From Phycisphaerae bacterium (GTDB taxonomy: Bacteria; Planctomycetota; Phycisphaerae; UBA1845), in NCBI GenBank assembly GCA_029260215.1, contig JAJDDQ010000087.1, forward strand, positions 40,382 to 104,381: DNA of 64,000 nt, read 5' to 3'. Of this stretch, positions 1-8,885 are shown in pieces. The notes under the pieces were generated by a model that did not search any database, was not told where the DNA came from, and worked only from the letters and a program-made list of their open reading frames with translations. Made by a program: the position numbers and the translations under genes. Position 1 is the stretch's first letter; each line of letters opens with the position of its first letter.

Positions 1-412
1 CGACCCGTGGTACGGGTCGAGGACAGGACGCGAACGCGGTCAACGTGCCGGCGAAGCTCGTAAGTAGTCGAAATGCGTTGCGCGAAGTGTGATGTGGTGC
101 GCTGTTCGGTTTCTCCATCTGCGTTGCTCCAAGTCGTTTGCAAATCCTGTATTGGCGAACCAACGGTACACAAGTATTTTCGTATGCTCCGACCCAAAAA
201 TCCCCAGGTAAGCGCCCGTGTAACAGGCACAAATCTCCGAGTTCAGGCATTTGATCGCACTACTTCTCAGTCACGACTTGTACGCGCCATACCCGATCGT
301 GATTTGTTATGCCGTTTTTTTCACCCCATCGCGGGTGTTTCTACTTGACTTGTTGCGGGTGGTGTGCTTTTCTCGAATGATAGAGTGACAAACGGGAGAT
401 CATCGCCGACAG
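1..412. other. No supported gene; edge region with a small hairpin
   Basis: Nothing here reads convincingly as a gene. A perfect 8-bp inverted repeat with a 3-base loop sits at 1-19 (CGACCCGT / ACGGGTCG). It could be the tail structure of a gene cut off by the window. An open frame at 73-348 has no ribosome binding site and no recognisable motif. The last 60 bases are the leader of the gene at 413. Confidence 0.4.
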
Positions 413-739
413 ATGGCCGAACACATCGACAGGGAAGAGGGGCTGAAGCGCCTTCATGAAATTCGAAGCGTGATCTTGTTTGCTGGAAAAGGCTTGGATT
501 GCTTCCAGACCTTCGGGGCGTTCAAACAGATTTACGCCTCAAACGGCAGCGACCCAACGACAAAACTCATCGACGACATCATGATTGACTATATGACAGG
601 ATCGGTGCCGACCGAAGAGATAGAAGAAAAGCTCGAAACGCTTGAATCTCTGGTTCGACAGTTATCCGCTGAGTCGCACGGCTGGCGCACCAAAGTGGAG
701 GAGACTCAACCGAATACTCGCGATGTTGAACTAAGTTAA
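413..739 (+). CDS. Hypothetical small acidic protein, 108 aa
   Basis: I do not recognise this protein. It is a soluble, charged, predominantly helical sequence with a Glu/Lys-rich stretch near residues 60-90 (PTEEIEEKLETLESLV) that could form a short coiled coil. No signal peptide or membrane segment is visible. The ATG at 413 has only a distant purine-rich stretch (GGGAGA) about 14 bases upstream, so the start is uncertain. Its stop overlaps the stop of the convergent STAND NTPase gene by four bases. The tight convergent packing suggests the two genes entered together, but nothing shows a functional link. Confidence 0.55.
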   Translation: MAEHIDREEGLKRLHEIRSVILFAGKGLDCFQTFGAFKQIYASNGSDPTTKLIDDIMIDYMTGSVPTEEIEEKLETLESLVRQLSAESHGWRTKVEETQPNTRDVELS

Positions 740-3549
740 TCACTCAGCGAATCGAGTCGTTTGAACCGCATATCGTTATCCGCATCTTTTGGTGCCCAGT
801 CGTACCCAACGGGGTCTTTGGCGTACTTCGAGATATCGTTCCGAAGCTTGGCGGCAGTCTCAAAGTCCTTCTCCAAATGGGCGATTTCAGCCAATCCCAG
901 CGTGGCTTCAGCGACAATAAGATGATAGCCGTGGACACGGTTCAGGGTAGAACGTTCAATTGTTTTTTCCAAGAGACGACGTGCCATTCGCCGCCGAGCG
1001 CGGGCCTTAACGCCACCATCGCGCGTGCTGAGTATGACATGCGCGCGTGCGCATTCCTGCATCGCGAATGTAAAACAGTAGTGCGATCGCGGACTTACGC
1101 GAGGTCGCTCTCCGACCAACTCCGCGATTCGTTCAATACTACGAACCCGGCCTCTTAGTGGACTGCTCAAACAGTGGGTCCGCGCGACGTAGACCTCAGC
1201 GGCCCAAATGTAGTCCACCAATTCTTGGCGACACTCCAGCGGTCGGTCCTGAAACTTATGTTTGATTCTGTTGAGTTCAGCGTCGGCCTCACTGAATCTC
1301 TTCTTCCGGGCTAGGGCCATCGCATGACGTGGCGCGCGGACTGAAAGCAACAGCCCGCCGTCAACATCCGGCGAGCTAGTCGGATGCCACACAGCGGCCT
1401 CCTTACTCCGGCCCATCAATTCGTAGATCGATGCAATTGTACCCCGAGCCGCAAGGTGGTGTCGCGATTGAGCGGGATCGACCCCGTTGGCAAGATACGC
1501 CTCGATGTGTTTCCATGCCTCCAAGGCATCACCAAGTGCCTTTATCAGCCATCCAAGTTGAATCCAACATGCGGAGCGATTAATGAGTGCGACCGCAAGG
1601 CGATCGTGCTTTCCTTCCTCGCGCCACAAAGAAGGGCAACGCTGATACATATCTATTGCCTTTAACGGTTGCCCGAGCACGTGATAGGTCGTAGCGACTT
1701 CATTAACGACCCATGCGCGATCATCCCATCGTTCGATCGAGTCCTTTGGTGCGCGGGCAAAATCACCGTTCGGGAAAAAGTAGCCTAACAGATCAAGATA
1801 CGTGAAAGTAATATGCTGAAGATCAATCAGTTTGTTAGGCATGTACCCGATGTTTCGCCGGATCCTGTTACGTATCAAGGTGATTGCGTCGTGATGATAT
1901 CCCGCTCGCGCCCGATGCGCGGCCAACTCAACGTTCGCGCGGAATAGCCTTTTTTGAGATGTTGCGTCCTCCAATGCGCCGTATTTGATCGTTCTGTTGG
2001 AAAGCGCGCGTTCAAAGTGTGTACCAAGACATGCCCTCTCGTTCTTTTCGAGTGACCAGCTACTAATTGTTGCGCGGAGAATCAGCGTTGCCAATAACGA
2101 CTCAAGGTCAAGACCGCTTTCCTCGGAACCACGACGCAGCAGCGTCGTTTGACCCAATCTACAAATAATCGGATGAAAGTGCTCGGTCGTCAGTTTGGAT
2201 TCTGCGTCGCAGAATTCCCGGTAGAATGGCAGGAACACGTTTTCTACGTCGTCTTCGACAGCAGCGTTGATGCAGTAGCTAAGAAACTTTATGAAGTACC
2301 GTTCCTCTTCATCGAACTGGCGTCCCATCGGAGTGAGAATCTGCTCGTGTAGGATGCGGGCGGCCAGTGATTTCGACGAATCGGGGCGCCGTTCCGACGA
2401 AGGGCCGAGGAGCGTGGCGAACAACTCGGTGGCGCGTACGACACGTCCCGGACCCGACGCACGCAATTCGCGGCATACTGCTGCGGCCGCACCTGGATGC
2501 CCTCCCACAGCTTGCCAGAATTGCGATACGTCTTCGCCGGGTTGATAACCGTGATGCTTGAAAATGTCGAGAAACGAATTCAGCGGCAGCCCACCAATCG
2601 AGACGCGGCAAAGTCTGCAAGTATCTGGAATTGACTCATCGGGACACGGGATCGAAGAGGACAGGAGGATCATGCCTTGCTTGTCGTTCGCTTTGCCGTC
2701 CGACTTGCATGCTGTAGTGAATTCTCGAATCAGATGCTCGAAAGCCGAGGGCAGGGATTTCTTGGGATCCAGTGAAAGCCTGAGTAGCACGGCAAAGCGC
2801 TCAAGCACGATCAGCACCGGACGGGTCTTGCGATAGCCGTGAAGGAGGAGTTCAAGTACGTGTGAATTCAATTGTTCGTTCGAAAATCGGTTAACTTCGT
2901 CATGCGTTGCAATGCAAAAATGGGTGCAAACCTGTTGAAGAAAGTCCCGAATCGAATCCGTTGAGTCGCCTGGTTCAAAGACATGTCGGTAGCATAGAGT
3001 TGCGCCTTGAATCGAACGTTTGTTGTTTTCGCAAGGTTTTCTGTCGTTCTTGCACAAAGCGTGTGCGAATTGGTGCGCAAGTGCCGTTTTGCCTTGGCCA
3101 CCGATGCCTGCAACTTCGACAAGGGGCTCAAGCATGTCCCAATTCAGGAGTAGTTGATTGAGTTCGGCTTCCCGCCCAACGAACGGGTTTGCAACGGATG
3201 GGATGTTGGAGGTGGGGGTGTGTTTTAGAACAAGAAAGTCTCCGATTGCCTCCTTCACGATGTCGCTGCTCTTGTCCGGATTTTCAGGGAGCGCCACGCC
3301 AAGCACCTGGCACGTGCTTTCGAGCTTTCCGCGTTTCGATAGCTCGCCGATCACGCCATCTACCAATTTGTCGAATGGGTTGCCGGGACGACGGACGTTA
3401 CTTCCAGATCGAATCGACGTGGCATTGCCGCCCCCAGTATTTCCCAAGAGTATGCGAAGGCTCTCCTGGCCCTGAGGATCGGTGTTTTCGCCGTATGCTG
3501 GTTTCAAAATGACCTCAAGATTCTTAAGATCGACGGTGATTGTTGGCAT
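736..3549 (-). CDS. STAND-type P-loop NTPase with helical/TPR C-terminus
   Basis: Seen: the phrase NPFVGREAELNQLL near residues 121-134 followed by a Walker A (GIGGQGKTALAH, about 149-160) and a Walker B-like VLIVLE is the standard entry into a STAND/NB-ARC-type NTPase. The C-terminal half is a run of helical hairpins resembling tetratricopeptide repeats. Residues about 58-95 (FDKLVDGVIGELSKRGKLES) resemble a small effector-associated adaptor domain. Family knowledge: such proteins are signal-transducing ATPases, often in bacterial conflict or programmed death, with the repeats sensing a ligand. The start at 3549 is chosen over an upstream in-frame ATG because AGGAG lies 8-9 bases before it. 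The gene lies 272 bases downstream of a coiled-coil gene on the same strand. Its actual target is unknown. Confidence 0.8.
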   Translation of the reverse strand: MPTITVDLKNLEVILKPAYGENTDPQGQESLRILLGNTGGGNATSIRSGSNVRRPGNPFDKLVDGVIGELSKRGKLESTCQVLGVALPENPDKSSDIVKEAIGDFLVLKHTPTSNIPSVANPFVGREAELNQLLLNWDMLEPLVEVAGIGGQGKTALAHQFAHALCKNDRKPCENNKRSIQGATLCYRHVFEPGDSTDSIRDFLQQVCTHFCIATHDEVNRFSNEQLNSHVLELLLHGYRKTRPVLIVLERFAVLLRLSLDPKKSLPSAFEHLIREFTTACKSDGKANDKQGMILLSSSIPCPDESIPDTCRLCRVSIGGLPLNSFLDIFKHHGYQPGEDVSQFWQAVGGHPGAAAAVCRELRASGPGRVVRATELFATLLGPSSERRPDSSKSLAARILHEQILTPMGRQFDEEERYFIKFLSYCINAAVEDDVENVFLPFYREFCDAESKLTTEHFHPIICRLGQTTLLRRGSEESGLDLESLLATLILRATISSWSLEKNERACLGTHFERALSNRTIKYGALEDATSQKRLFRANVELAAHRARAGYHHDAITLIRNRIRRNIGYMPNKLIDLQHITFTYLDLLGYFFPNGDFARAPKDSIERWDDRAWVVNEVATTYHVLGQPLKAIDMYQRCPSLWREEGKHDRLAVALINRSACWIQLGWLIKALGDALEAWKHIEAYLANGVDPAQSRHHLAARGTIASIYELMGRSKEAAVWHPTSSPDVDGGLLLSVRAPRHAMALARKKRFSEADAELNRIKHKFQDRPLECRQELVDYIWAAEVYVARTHCLSSPLRGRVRSIERIAELVGERPRVSPRSHYCFTFAMQECARAHVILSTRDGGVKARARRRMARRLLEKTIERSTLNRVHGYHLIVAEATLGLAEIAHLEKDFETAAKLRNDISKYAKDPVGYDWAPKDADNDMRFKRLDSLSD

Positions 3550-3821
3550 GGCGCTCTCTCCTACCGCGTTGTGTGGCACGTGCCCGAACGCCAAGAGAAT
3601 AACACGCCGAACGACTTGGGGCGATTGGAATGCCTCCGAGACCAGGGGCGTTTTCCCCGAGATGAAGCCCCTTTGTGTTCAAACGGCGATTCTGATACTC
3701 CGTGGTAGATCGTTGTGCGCGACCGGGAACGCGCCGGTCAATTGAAGTGTGGGATTCGCGGGGAGCAGGCCAGAGGCGATGCCGCATGATCCAAGAATAG
3801 TTGCTTTCGGTCGAATCGGCG

Positions 3822-4256
3822 TCATAGCAACGACGAGTCCTTTCCAGCACATTTGGGCCCCTTCGTCACGATGTGGGTCCACCTACCGGCTTGAAGCTGG
3901 AATCGGATGTCATTCATGGCGGCCTTGAATCGTAGGTGTAGGCCGGATCGTGACCGCCCTTCTCGCCCAAGTCGCTGTTCGACTGCTTGCTTCAATTCCG
4001 CTTCTGTAGCCGATCCCCGGCGCGATAGCTCCTCCTCAATCATCCGGACGACCTCGGCGGTCGTCACGGCCTTGGCTGAGCAGCGCGACCGCTTGCGCTT
4101 GGCACCGCCGTTCAGCGCAGCAAGCGCGGATTGAATGCGTGCTCGTTCCTTCTCCAAGCCAGCGAGTTGTTTCTGGAGGCCGACCATCTCGCCGTTGAGC
4201 TTTCCTTCCTCATCTCGTAACTGTTCGGTGACACGCCTAAGTACGTTTTCATTCAT
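3822..4256 (-). CDS. Coiled-coil protein with basic middle, 144 aa
   Basis: Not recognised as a named family. Residues 1-50 form a clear heptad-like coiled coil (LRRVTEQLRDEEGKLNGEM). A short basic patch follows (AKRKRSR), then a helical region with the look of a winged or HTH-like fold (AEVVRMIEEELSRRGSATEA). It ends with a Trp-containing strand. A DNA-binding or scaffold role is possible. The ribosome binding site GGGAG lies about 10 bases before the ATG. The gene sits between the relaxase gene, which is divergent, and the STAND gene, which is downstream on the same strand. Confidence 0.65.
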   Translation of the reverse strand: MNENVLRRVTEQLRDEEGKLNGEMVGLQKQLAGLEKERARIQSALAALNGGAKRKRSRCSAKAVTTAEVVRMIEEELSRRGSATEAELKQAVEQRLGREGRSRSGLHLRFKAAMNDIRFQLQAGRWTHIVTKGPKCAGKDSSLL

Positions 4257-4479
4257 CTTTGGAATACTCCCTTCGTTTACCCGAATGACTCAACACGATG
4301 AGGGATTCGATTCAAAGAAAGTACTATTTTCAAATACGAAATACTCGCAAGAATTGTGTGTCATATTGTGGCACTCCCTGTCGTCCAATGGCATTGCAGT
4401 CTATTCAAAGCTCTGCTTCGAGAAGATGTCTGAACCAATTATGTATTGATCCCAATGCAACCTCTGGTTACAATAGAAC
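4257..4479 (+). promoter_or_regulatory. Relaxase leader; most likely place for an origin of transfer
   Basis: This divergent spacer separates the coiled-coil gene from the relaxase gene. It is more A+T-rich than its surroundings. MOBF relaxase genes often lie next to their oriT, so this is the first place to look. I did not find a convincing inverted repeat with a nic-like core, so the oriT assignment is an inference from position only. Confidence 0.2.
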
Positions 4480-7266
4480 ATGCTCCGAATGATTCAAAAC
4501 ACCTCCGCAGCGTCGGCCAAATCGTACTATACCAAGGGCCTAACCCGCGAAGATTACTACAGCCAGGGCCAGGAGATTTTAGGTCGCTGGGGCGGCCGCG
4601 CGGCGCAGCTTCTAGGGCTTGATGGCTACGTAGATCGAGAGTCGTTCGAGGCGTTGTGTGAGAATAGGCATCCGCAAACTGGCAAGCGCCTGACGGTCCG
4701 CACCAAGGACAATCGCACCGTGGGCTACGACCTCAATTTCCACGTGCCCAAGAGCGTATCTGTGCTACAGGCCTACACACAGGATCAATCCCTGGTTGAG
4801 GCGTTTAGGGACGCCACGCAGGAGACCATGCTGGAGATCGAGGCCGACATGAAAACTCGCGTGCGACGGGGCGGTCGTGTAGCGGAGCGCGAAACAGCCA
4901 ACGCTGTGTGGGCCGAGTTTATCCACTTTACAAGCCGTCCCGTGGACGGCGTGCCCGATCCGCATCTACACGCACATTGCTTCGTGTTTAACGCTTCGCA
5001 CGACGATAAAGAGAACCGTTTCAAAGCGGGACAATTCAGGGACATCAAGCGGGACGCGCCTTACTACGAAGCGGCCTTCCACGCGCGCCTGGCCAAGACG
5101 CTCGCGGAACAAGGCTACGCCATCGAGCGCACCCACAAGGGGTGGGAGATCGGCGGCGTGCCGCAGAACGTGTTGGACAAGTTCTCGCGCAGAACGGCAC
5201 AGATCGAAGAGGTAGCCGAGCGACGCGGCATTACCGATCCCAAGGCTAAATCGGAATTGGGTGCCAAGACCCGCGCCGCCAAGGACACCGAGCACACGCG
5301 CGACGAATTACGACAAGGATGGCTCGGTAGAATGTCGCCCCACGAACACGCCGCTTTGGAACGCGTGGCCGCACGAACCGACCCAGCACCGAAGCCCAAG
5401 ATCGACGGTAAACGTGCGATGGACTACGCCGTCGCGCATGGCTTCGAGCGGTCTTCAGTCATCAGTGAACGCCAGCTAAAGACCGAGGCCCTGCGTCATG
5501 GTGTTGGCAACGTTACCGTGGATGAGGTCCACCGCGAATCAGAGCGCAAGGAGGTGCTTTCCGGTGACCTGAACGGCCAGCGCATGGTCACCACGCGCGA
5601 AGTGCTGGCCGAGGAAAAACGCATGCTGGATTTTGCACGACTGGGGCGCGGTGTGTATGAACCGCTGGGCGCGCGTGGCTATGCGTTTCGGCGGGATTTT
5701 CTGAGCGACGAGCAAAAAGCCGCCGTGGAACACATTCTACAATCTCGCGATCAGGTCATCCTGCTTCGCGGTGGCGCCGGGGTCGGCAAAACAACACTCA
5801 TGAAAGAGACCGTGAACGGCATCCGCGAAGCGGGAAAAAACGTCTTCGCGTTCGCGCCATCGGCAGACGCCAGCCGGGGCGTGCTTCGCGACGATGGCTT
5901 CAGCAAGGCGGAGACGGTGGCCAAACTCCTCGATAGCGAAGAACTGCAAGCCGAAACCAGGAACCAGGTCATCTGGATTGACGAGTCCGGTCTTTTGAGC
6001 GTCCGGGACATGGGCCGAGTGTTCAGCATCGCCGAGCGCCAGAACGCGCGTGTACTCCTATCAGGCGACACCAAACAGCACCTGCCGGTTCTACGTGGCG
6101 ACGCCATGCGTTTGCTGGAAACCGAGGCCGGCCTCCAGCCGGCGGAGGTTTCCAATATCAGGCGCCAGCGAGGTGACTACAAGGCCGCCATTGGCGACAT
6201 CAGCAAGGGGCGATTGGAGGACGGCTACAAGAAGCTGGACCAACTCGGCGCCCTCAGGGAGGTTCACGACCGGGACGAACGCCACCAGCAGTTAGCGCGT
6301 GACTACTACGAAGCTCTGACCCAGGGGCGCACGGTGTTGGCAGTGTCGCCCACGCACCGCGAGGGCGCAGCCGTGACCGAGGCCATCCGCGCGGAACTAC
6401 GTCAACAGGGCCGGATCGGCACCGAAGAGCGCCCCTTCACGCGACATCGAGTCCTTCAGCTGACCGAAGCTCAGCGCAGCGATTCGGCGAACTATCGCGA
6501 GGGCCTGGTGGTGCAGTTTCATCAGAACGTGCCGGGTTTTCAGCGTGGTCAACGGGTCAAGGTCGGCGCCGTCGATGTGGACGGCACGGTGCGCGTGCTG
6601 GCGGCGGTGCGCGGCGGTGAGGTTTCACCGTTGCCGCTGGAGCGTTCGCGTCATTTTCAGGTGTACGAGAGGGAGTCGTTGAATCTGTCAACGGGCGACC
6701 GTTTGCGCATCACGCAAAACGGTTTTACCAAGAACCGCCGCCACCGCCTCAACAACGGCGCGGTGTATTCGGTAAAGGGCTTTACCGAGGAAGGCGACCT
6801 TCAACTGGCCAACGGCTGGGTGGTGGACAAGGACTACGCCAATTTCACACACGGATTCTGTACCACGTCGCATGCTGCGCAGGGTAAGACCACGGACAGG
6901 GTCTTGATCGCTCAGGGTGCGGAATCCTTCGGGGCGTCCAGCGCGGAACAATTCTACGTTTCGGCAAGCCGGGCACGCGAACGCGTGACCGTGTACACCG
7001 AGAACAAGGAAGACCTCTTGGACAGAGTGCAGCGATCTGAACGGCGCATCTCGGCCACGGAGTTGATGCAGCAGGACGCTCAAGCGCACAAAACGGCACG
7101 CAGCGAGCGGCTGCGCGAACACACCGAGACACTCAACCGCATGGCGACCCAGACCCGCGCCTACGCCAGCCGACAGCGTGACCGCATCGCGGAAAAATAC
7201 GCGGCATTCCGAGAACGTCGCGCCGCGCCGCCGGAACCGGCGCAGGGGGTGCCCCATGAACGATGA
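4480..7266 (+). CDS. MOBF-family conjugative relaxase/helicase (TrwC/TraI-like)
   Basis: Role by family: nicks oriT, becomes covalently attached to the transferred strand and unwinds the plasmid during conjugation. Seen: an N-terminal relaxase domain with paired tyrosines (SYY at 15-17, DYY at 25-27) and the three-histidine metal motif PHLHAHCFVFN (His 162, 164, 166). This is followed by a RecD/TraI-type helicase with Walker A GGAGVGKT (about 431-438), Walker B VIWIDESG (about 496) and the late TTSHAAQGKT motif. At 928 residues it matches TrwC-like proteins. No good ribosome binding site precedes ATG 4480; a second ATG lies at 4489. The next gene overlaps its 3' end by 11 bases, implying translational coupling. 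No T4SS genes are in view, so the element may only be mobilizable. Confidence 0.93.
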   Translation: MLRMIQNTSAASAKSYYTKGLTREDYYSQGQEILGRWGGRAAQLLGLDGYVDRESFEALCENRHPQTGKRLTVRTKDNRTVGYDLNFHVPKSVSVLQAYTQDQSLVEAFRDATQETMLEIEADMKTRVRRGGRVAERETANAVWAEFIHFTSRPVDGVPDPHLHAHCFVFNASHDDKENRFKAGQFRDIKRDAPYYEAAFHARLAKTLAEQGYAIERTHKGWEIGGVPQNVLDKFSRRTAQIEEVAERRGITDPKAKSELGAKTRAAKDTEHTRDELRQGWLGRMSPHEHAALERVAARTDPAPKPKIDGKRAMDYAVAHGFERSSVISERQLKTEALRHGVGNVTVDEVHRESERKEVLSGDLNGQRMVTTREVLAEEKRMLDFARLGRGVYEPLGARGYAFRRDFLSDEQKAAVEHILQSRDQVILLRGGAGVGKTTLMKETVNGIREAGKNVFAFAPSADASRGVLRDDGFSKAETVAKLLDSEELQAETRNQVIWIDESGLLSVRDMGRVFSIAERQNARVLLSGDTKQHLPVLRGDAMRLLETEAGLQPAEVSNIRRQRGDYKAAIGDISKGRLEDGYKKLDQLGALREVHDRDERHQQLARDYYEALTQGRTVLAVSPTHREGAAVTEAIRAELRQQGRIGTEERPFTRHRVLQLTEAQRSDSANYREGLVVQFHQNVPGFQRGQRVKVGAVDVDGTVRVLAAVRGGEVSPLPLERSRHFQVYERESLNLSTGDRLRITQNGFTKNRRHRLNNGAVYSVKGFTEEGDLQLANGWVVDKDYANFTHGFCTTSHAAQGKTTDRVLIAQGAESFGASSAEQFYVSASRARERVTVYTENKEDLLDRVQRSERRISATELMQQDAQAHKTARSERLREHTETLNRMATQTRAYASRQRDRIAEKYAAFRERRAAPPEPAQGVPHER

Positions 7267-7636
7267 ACGCGGTCATAGCCTCGCCGAGCGCTACGGCGTT
7301 ACCCCGACCCACAGCGTGCCGGAACCCGAGTCGCGGGCCTTTTCGAAGGTCAGCGCCAATCGCGGCTTTGTCATCATGTTGGATCTGCGTTTCAAGACCG
7401 GCGATTGCGTGGCCCTGCCCTATTCGTTTCTGAATGTCATTCAGTTCAGCCGATCACGGGGAATTCGTCTTTCGTTCGGCGGCCACAAGGTCACAGTCAC
7501 GGGGCGCAATCTTGAGCCGCTTTATCGTGGCCTGCGCGATCACAGGATTACCTGGATTCAGGAGTCCGAGGAGGCTCTGGACGTTGGCGGCGCGGACGAA
7601 ACCGTCGTCGCCCGATTGCAACTGGAAGAGTCTTGA
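7256..7636 (+). CDS. Small protein translationally coupled to the relaxase, 126 aa
   Basis: Not recognised. The start at ATG 7256 is chosen because AGGGGG lies 7-8 bases upstream inside the relaxase gene and the two genes overlap by 11 bases. The centre is beta-rich and hydrophobic (GFVIMLDLRFKTGDCVALPY) followed by VIQFSRSRGIRLSFGGHKVTVTG cut by turns, and then by an acidic tail. No signal peptide or membrane helix is seen. Its position makes it a likely accessory of the mobilisation module. Confidence 0.7.
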   Translation: MNDERGHSLAERYGVTPTHSVPEPESRAFSKVSANRGFVIMLDLRFKTGDCVALPYSFLNVIQFSRSRGIRLSFGGHKVTVTGRNLEPLYRGLRDHRITWIQESEEALDVGGADETVVARLQLEES

Positions 7637-7683
7637 CCTCCCGGAGATGCGGCCGGTTTCGATCGCAACCCGACAGAAGTAAA

Positions 7684-7713
7684 CCGCCGGACCCCAAATG
7701 AGGAGTCCGGCGG
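7684..7713. terminator. Perfect 9-bp hairpin between convergent genes
   Basis: CCGCCGGAC at 7684-7692 pairs with GTCCGGCGG at 7705-7713 around a 12-base loop. It sits exactly between the stops of two convergent genes, where a bidirectional terminator is expected. There is no flanking T-run in either direction, so intrinsic termination is not certain. Confidence 0.5.
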
Positions 7714-7736
7714 CGGAAGCGATGCGCTTCAACGGG

Positions 7737-8027
7737 TTAGCCTTCGTAAGGCTGCTCGGTCTCGGTGTCTTCCGAGTTCGTGACACCGTTGTTGCGGCGG
7801 GGTTGGGACTGGATGAAGGCGTGTGCCTTTTCCAGGGCCACTGCGGCGGCGATCAGGTCGCGCTGATGCAGCGTGCCTGTGTCTTTGAAGCTGCCGTCAT
7901 CGCTCTTGTAGCTGCGTGACAGGGTCACCGTCAGGAACGTTCCGTTTGTTCCTTCGTTAGCCCAGATTGCGGCCTTTACGTTGCCGATTTCCACGCGGTG
8001 GATGGGAAGATTGCTCTTGTTTGTCAT
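7737..8027 (-). CDS. Small protein of a family with two members in this window, 96 aa
   Basis: Function unknown. Seen: a beta-rich core (VKAAIWANEGTNGTFLTVTL) then SYKSDDGSFKDTGTLHQRDL and a C-terminal helix, ending in an acidic disordered tail. The protein at 61621-61893 has the same order of elements (VWEN..., RDTGTL..DDL, helix), so they are paralogues. Such small proteins are commonly seen on planctomycete plasmids and phage-like elements, but I cannot name the fold. ATG 8027 is selected because a full AAGGAGG lies 6 bases upstream. The leader immediately upstream forms a long hairpin (8032-8113), so expression may be regulated by RNA structure. The stop faces a hairpin shared with the convergent gene. 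Confidence 0.75.
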   Translation of the reverse strand: MTNKSNLPIHRVEIGNVKAAIWANEGTNGTFLTVTLSRSYKSDDGSFKDTGTLHQRDLIAAAVALEKAHAFIQSQPRRNNGVTNSEDTETEQPYEG

Positions 8028-8031
8028 GGTA

Positions 8032-8113
8032 AACCTCCTTGGGTTTGGGTTATGGGTTTTTGGTTCACCCACCGAAGGAAAGACCAAAAACCCTTACACC
8101 CAAACCCGGAGTT
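8032..8113 (-). promoter_or_regulatory. Long leader hairpin abutting and partly pairing with the ribosome binding site
   Basis: In plus-strand terms GGGTTTGGGT...ATGGGTTTTTGGT (8041-8064) is complementary, with one small irregularity, to ACCAAAAACCC...ACCCAAACCC (8083-8107) around an 18-base loop. The outer flanks AACCTCC (8032-8038) and GGAGTT (8108-8113) also pair apart from one bulge. In the minus-strand mRNA this places the AAGGAGG of the 7737-8027 gene at the foot of the stem. A role in translational control is inferred. Confidence 0.6.
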
Positions 8114-8728
8114 GCCGCCAGGCGGCTCCGCCGACCACAACGGCCCGCGGCGCGTCCACGCCCGCGGTCCGGACCGAGCCGGGCAAACTTCGCAGGCAAG
8201 AGAGAATCCTCTTTCAGAGGACCTGGCCGACCAGGCCACCCCAAAATCGCGGAGGGTTCCCCCTGGGAGACCGTCTATTTTTGGGTGGCGGAGGCTTCGA
8301 CCTTGACGGCGAAGGCAAACCGAAGTCTCGGACGGACCGGGTATGGCGTGGCCGACGCGGGACGTTGAAGGCGGATCCGTCGCGGTCCAGACAAACAAAA
8401 TCGAGCAATTTCACACCACAGTGTGCATCGGGCGCGTGCCGCCGATCTGATGCTCGTAACGGAATTTGAACGGAATGTTCTAGCGTGACTCCTCGCAAGC
8501 AACGGATGGACGGCCTCAATGCCTGCACAGGACGCAATAAGAGCGTCCATGCGCCCAATGGCCCGAAAAACTCTCACAAGCCCATCGATCCCCGACGCTG
8601 CACGTGCGATTCGCGGAGAACCGATCCGAGCGGACACAGGGTCGACCTGTTGCGCGCCGCGTTCCGCCGTCGTCACTGAAACCGGCGGTACTGGTCTGAT
8701 GTCAGCAAAGACGATGTGTGGGTACATG
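8114..8728. other. Long spacer without a supported gene
   Basis: Over 600 G+C-rich bases between the small protein leader and the parA operator region. Several overlapping open frames exist on both strands, but none has a ribosome binding site, motif or recognisable composition. It may hold the distal leader and promoter of the minus-strand gene. I see no RNA gene. Confidence 0.4.
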
Positions 8729-8873
8729 GCTTTGTGGCCACAAGGCTACGTGGGCACGAATCGTGCACGATGCGTGCCGGATCATTCAATTCAGGCTTGC
8801 GCGAAAAGTTTGATTGCGCTACTGTCATCCCGTGGCATTGTGGTTACCAGGCCAGATGGCCTTGTAGCCACAA
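8729..8873 (+). promoter_or_regulatory. Repeated palindromic sites upstream of parA
   Basis: A perfect 12-bp palindrome TTGTGGCCACAA lies at 8732-8743, within a longer near-palindrome starting GC at 8729 and ending GC at 8746. A near copy TTGTAGCCACAA lies at 8862-8873, and a weaker one TTGTGGTTACCA at 8838-8849. The last ends 12 bases before the possible parA start. Type Ib and Ia par operons usually carry repeats here that bind the CBP/RHH partner or ParA for autoregulation and partition. The assignment rests on position and repetition. Confidence 0.55.
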
Positions 8874-8885
8874 CGGCGCTAACGA

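Noticed and set aside
73..348. 91-codon open frame at the window start
   Set aside because: No ribosome binding site, no motif, and codon use unlike the clear genes.
8114..8728. Multiple overlapping frames in the G+C-rich spacer before parA
   Set aside because: None has a binding site or is favoured by codon pattern; all are probably chance frames.
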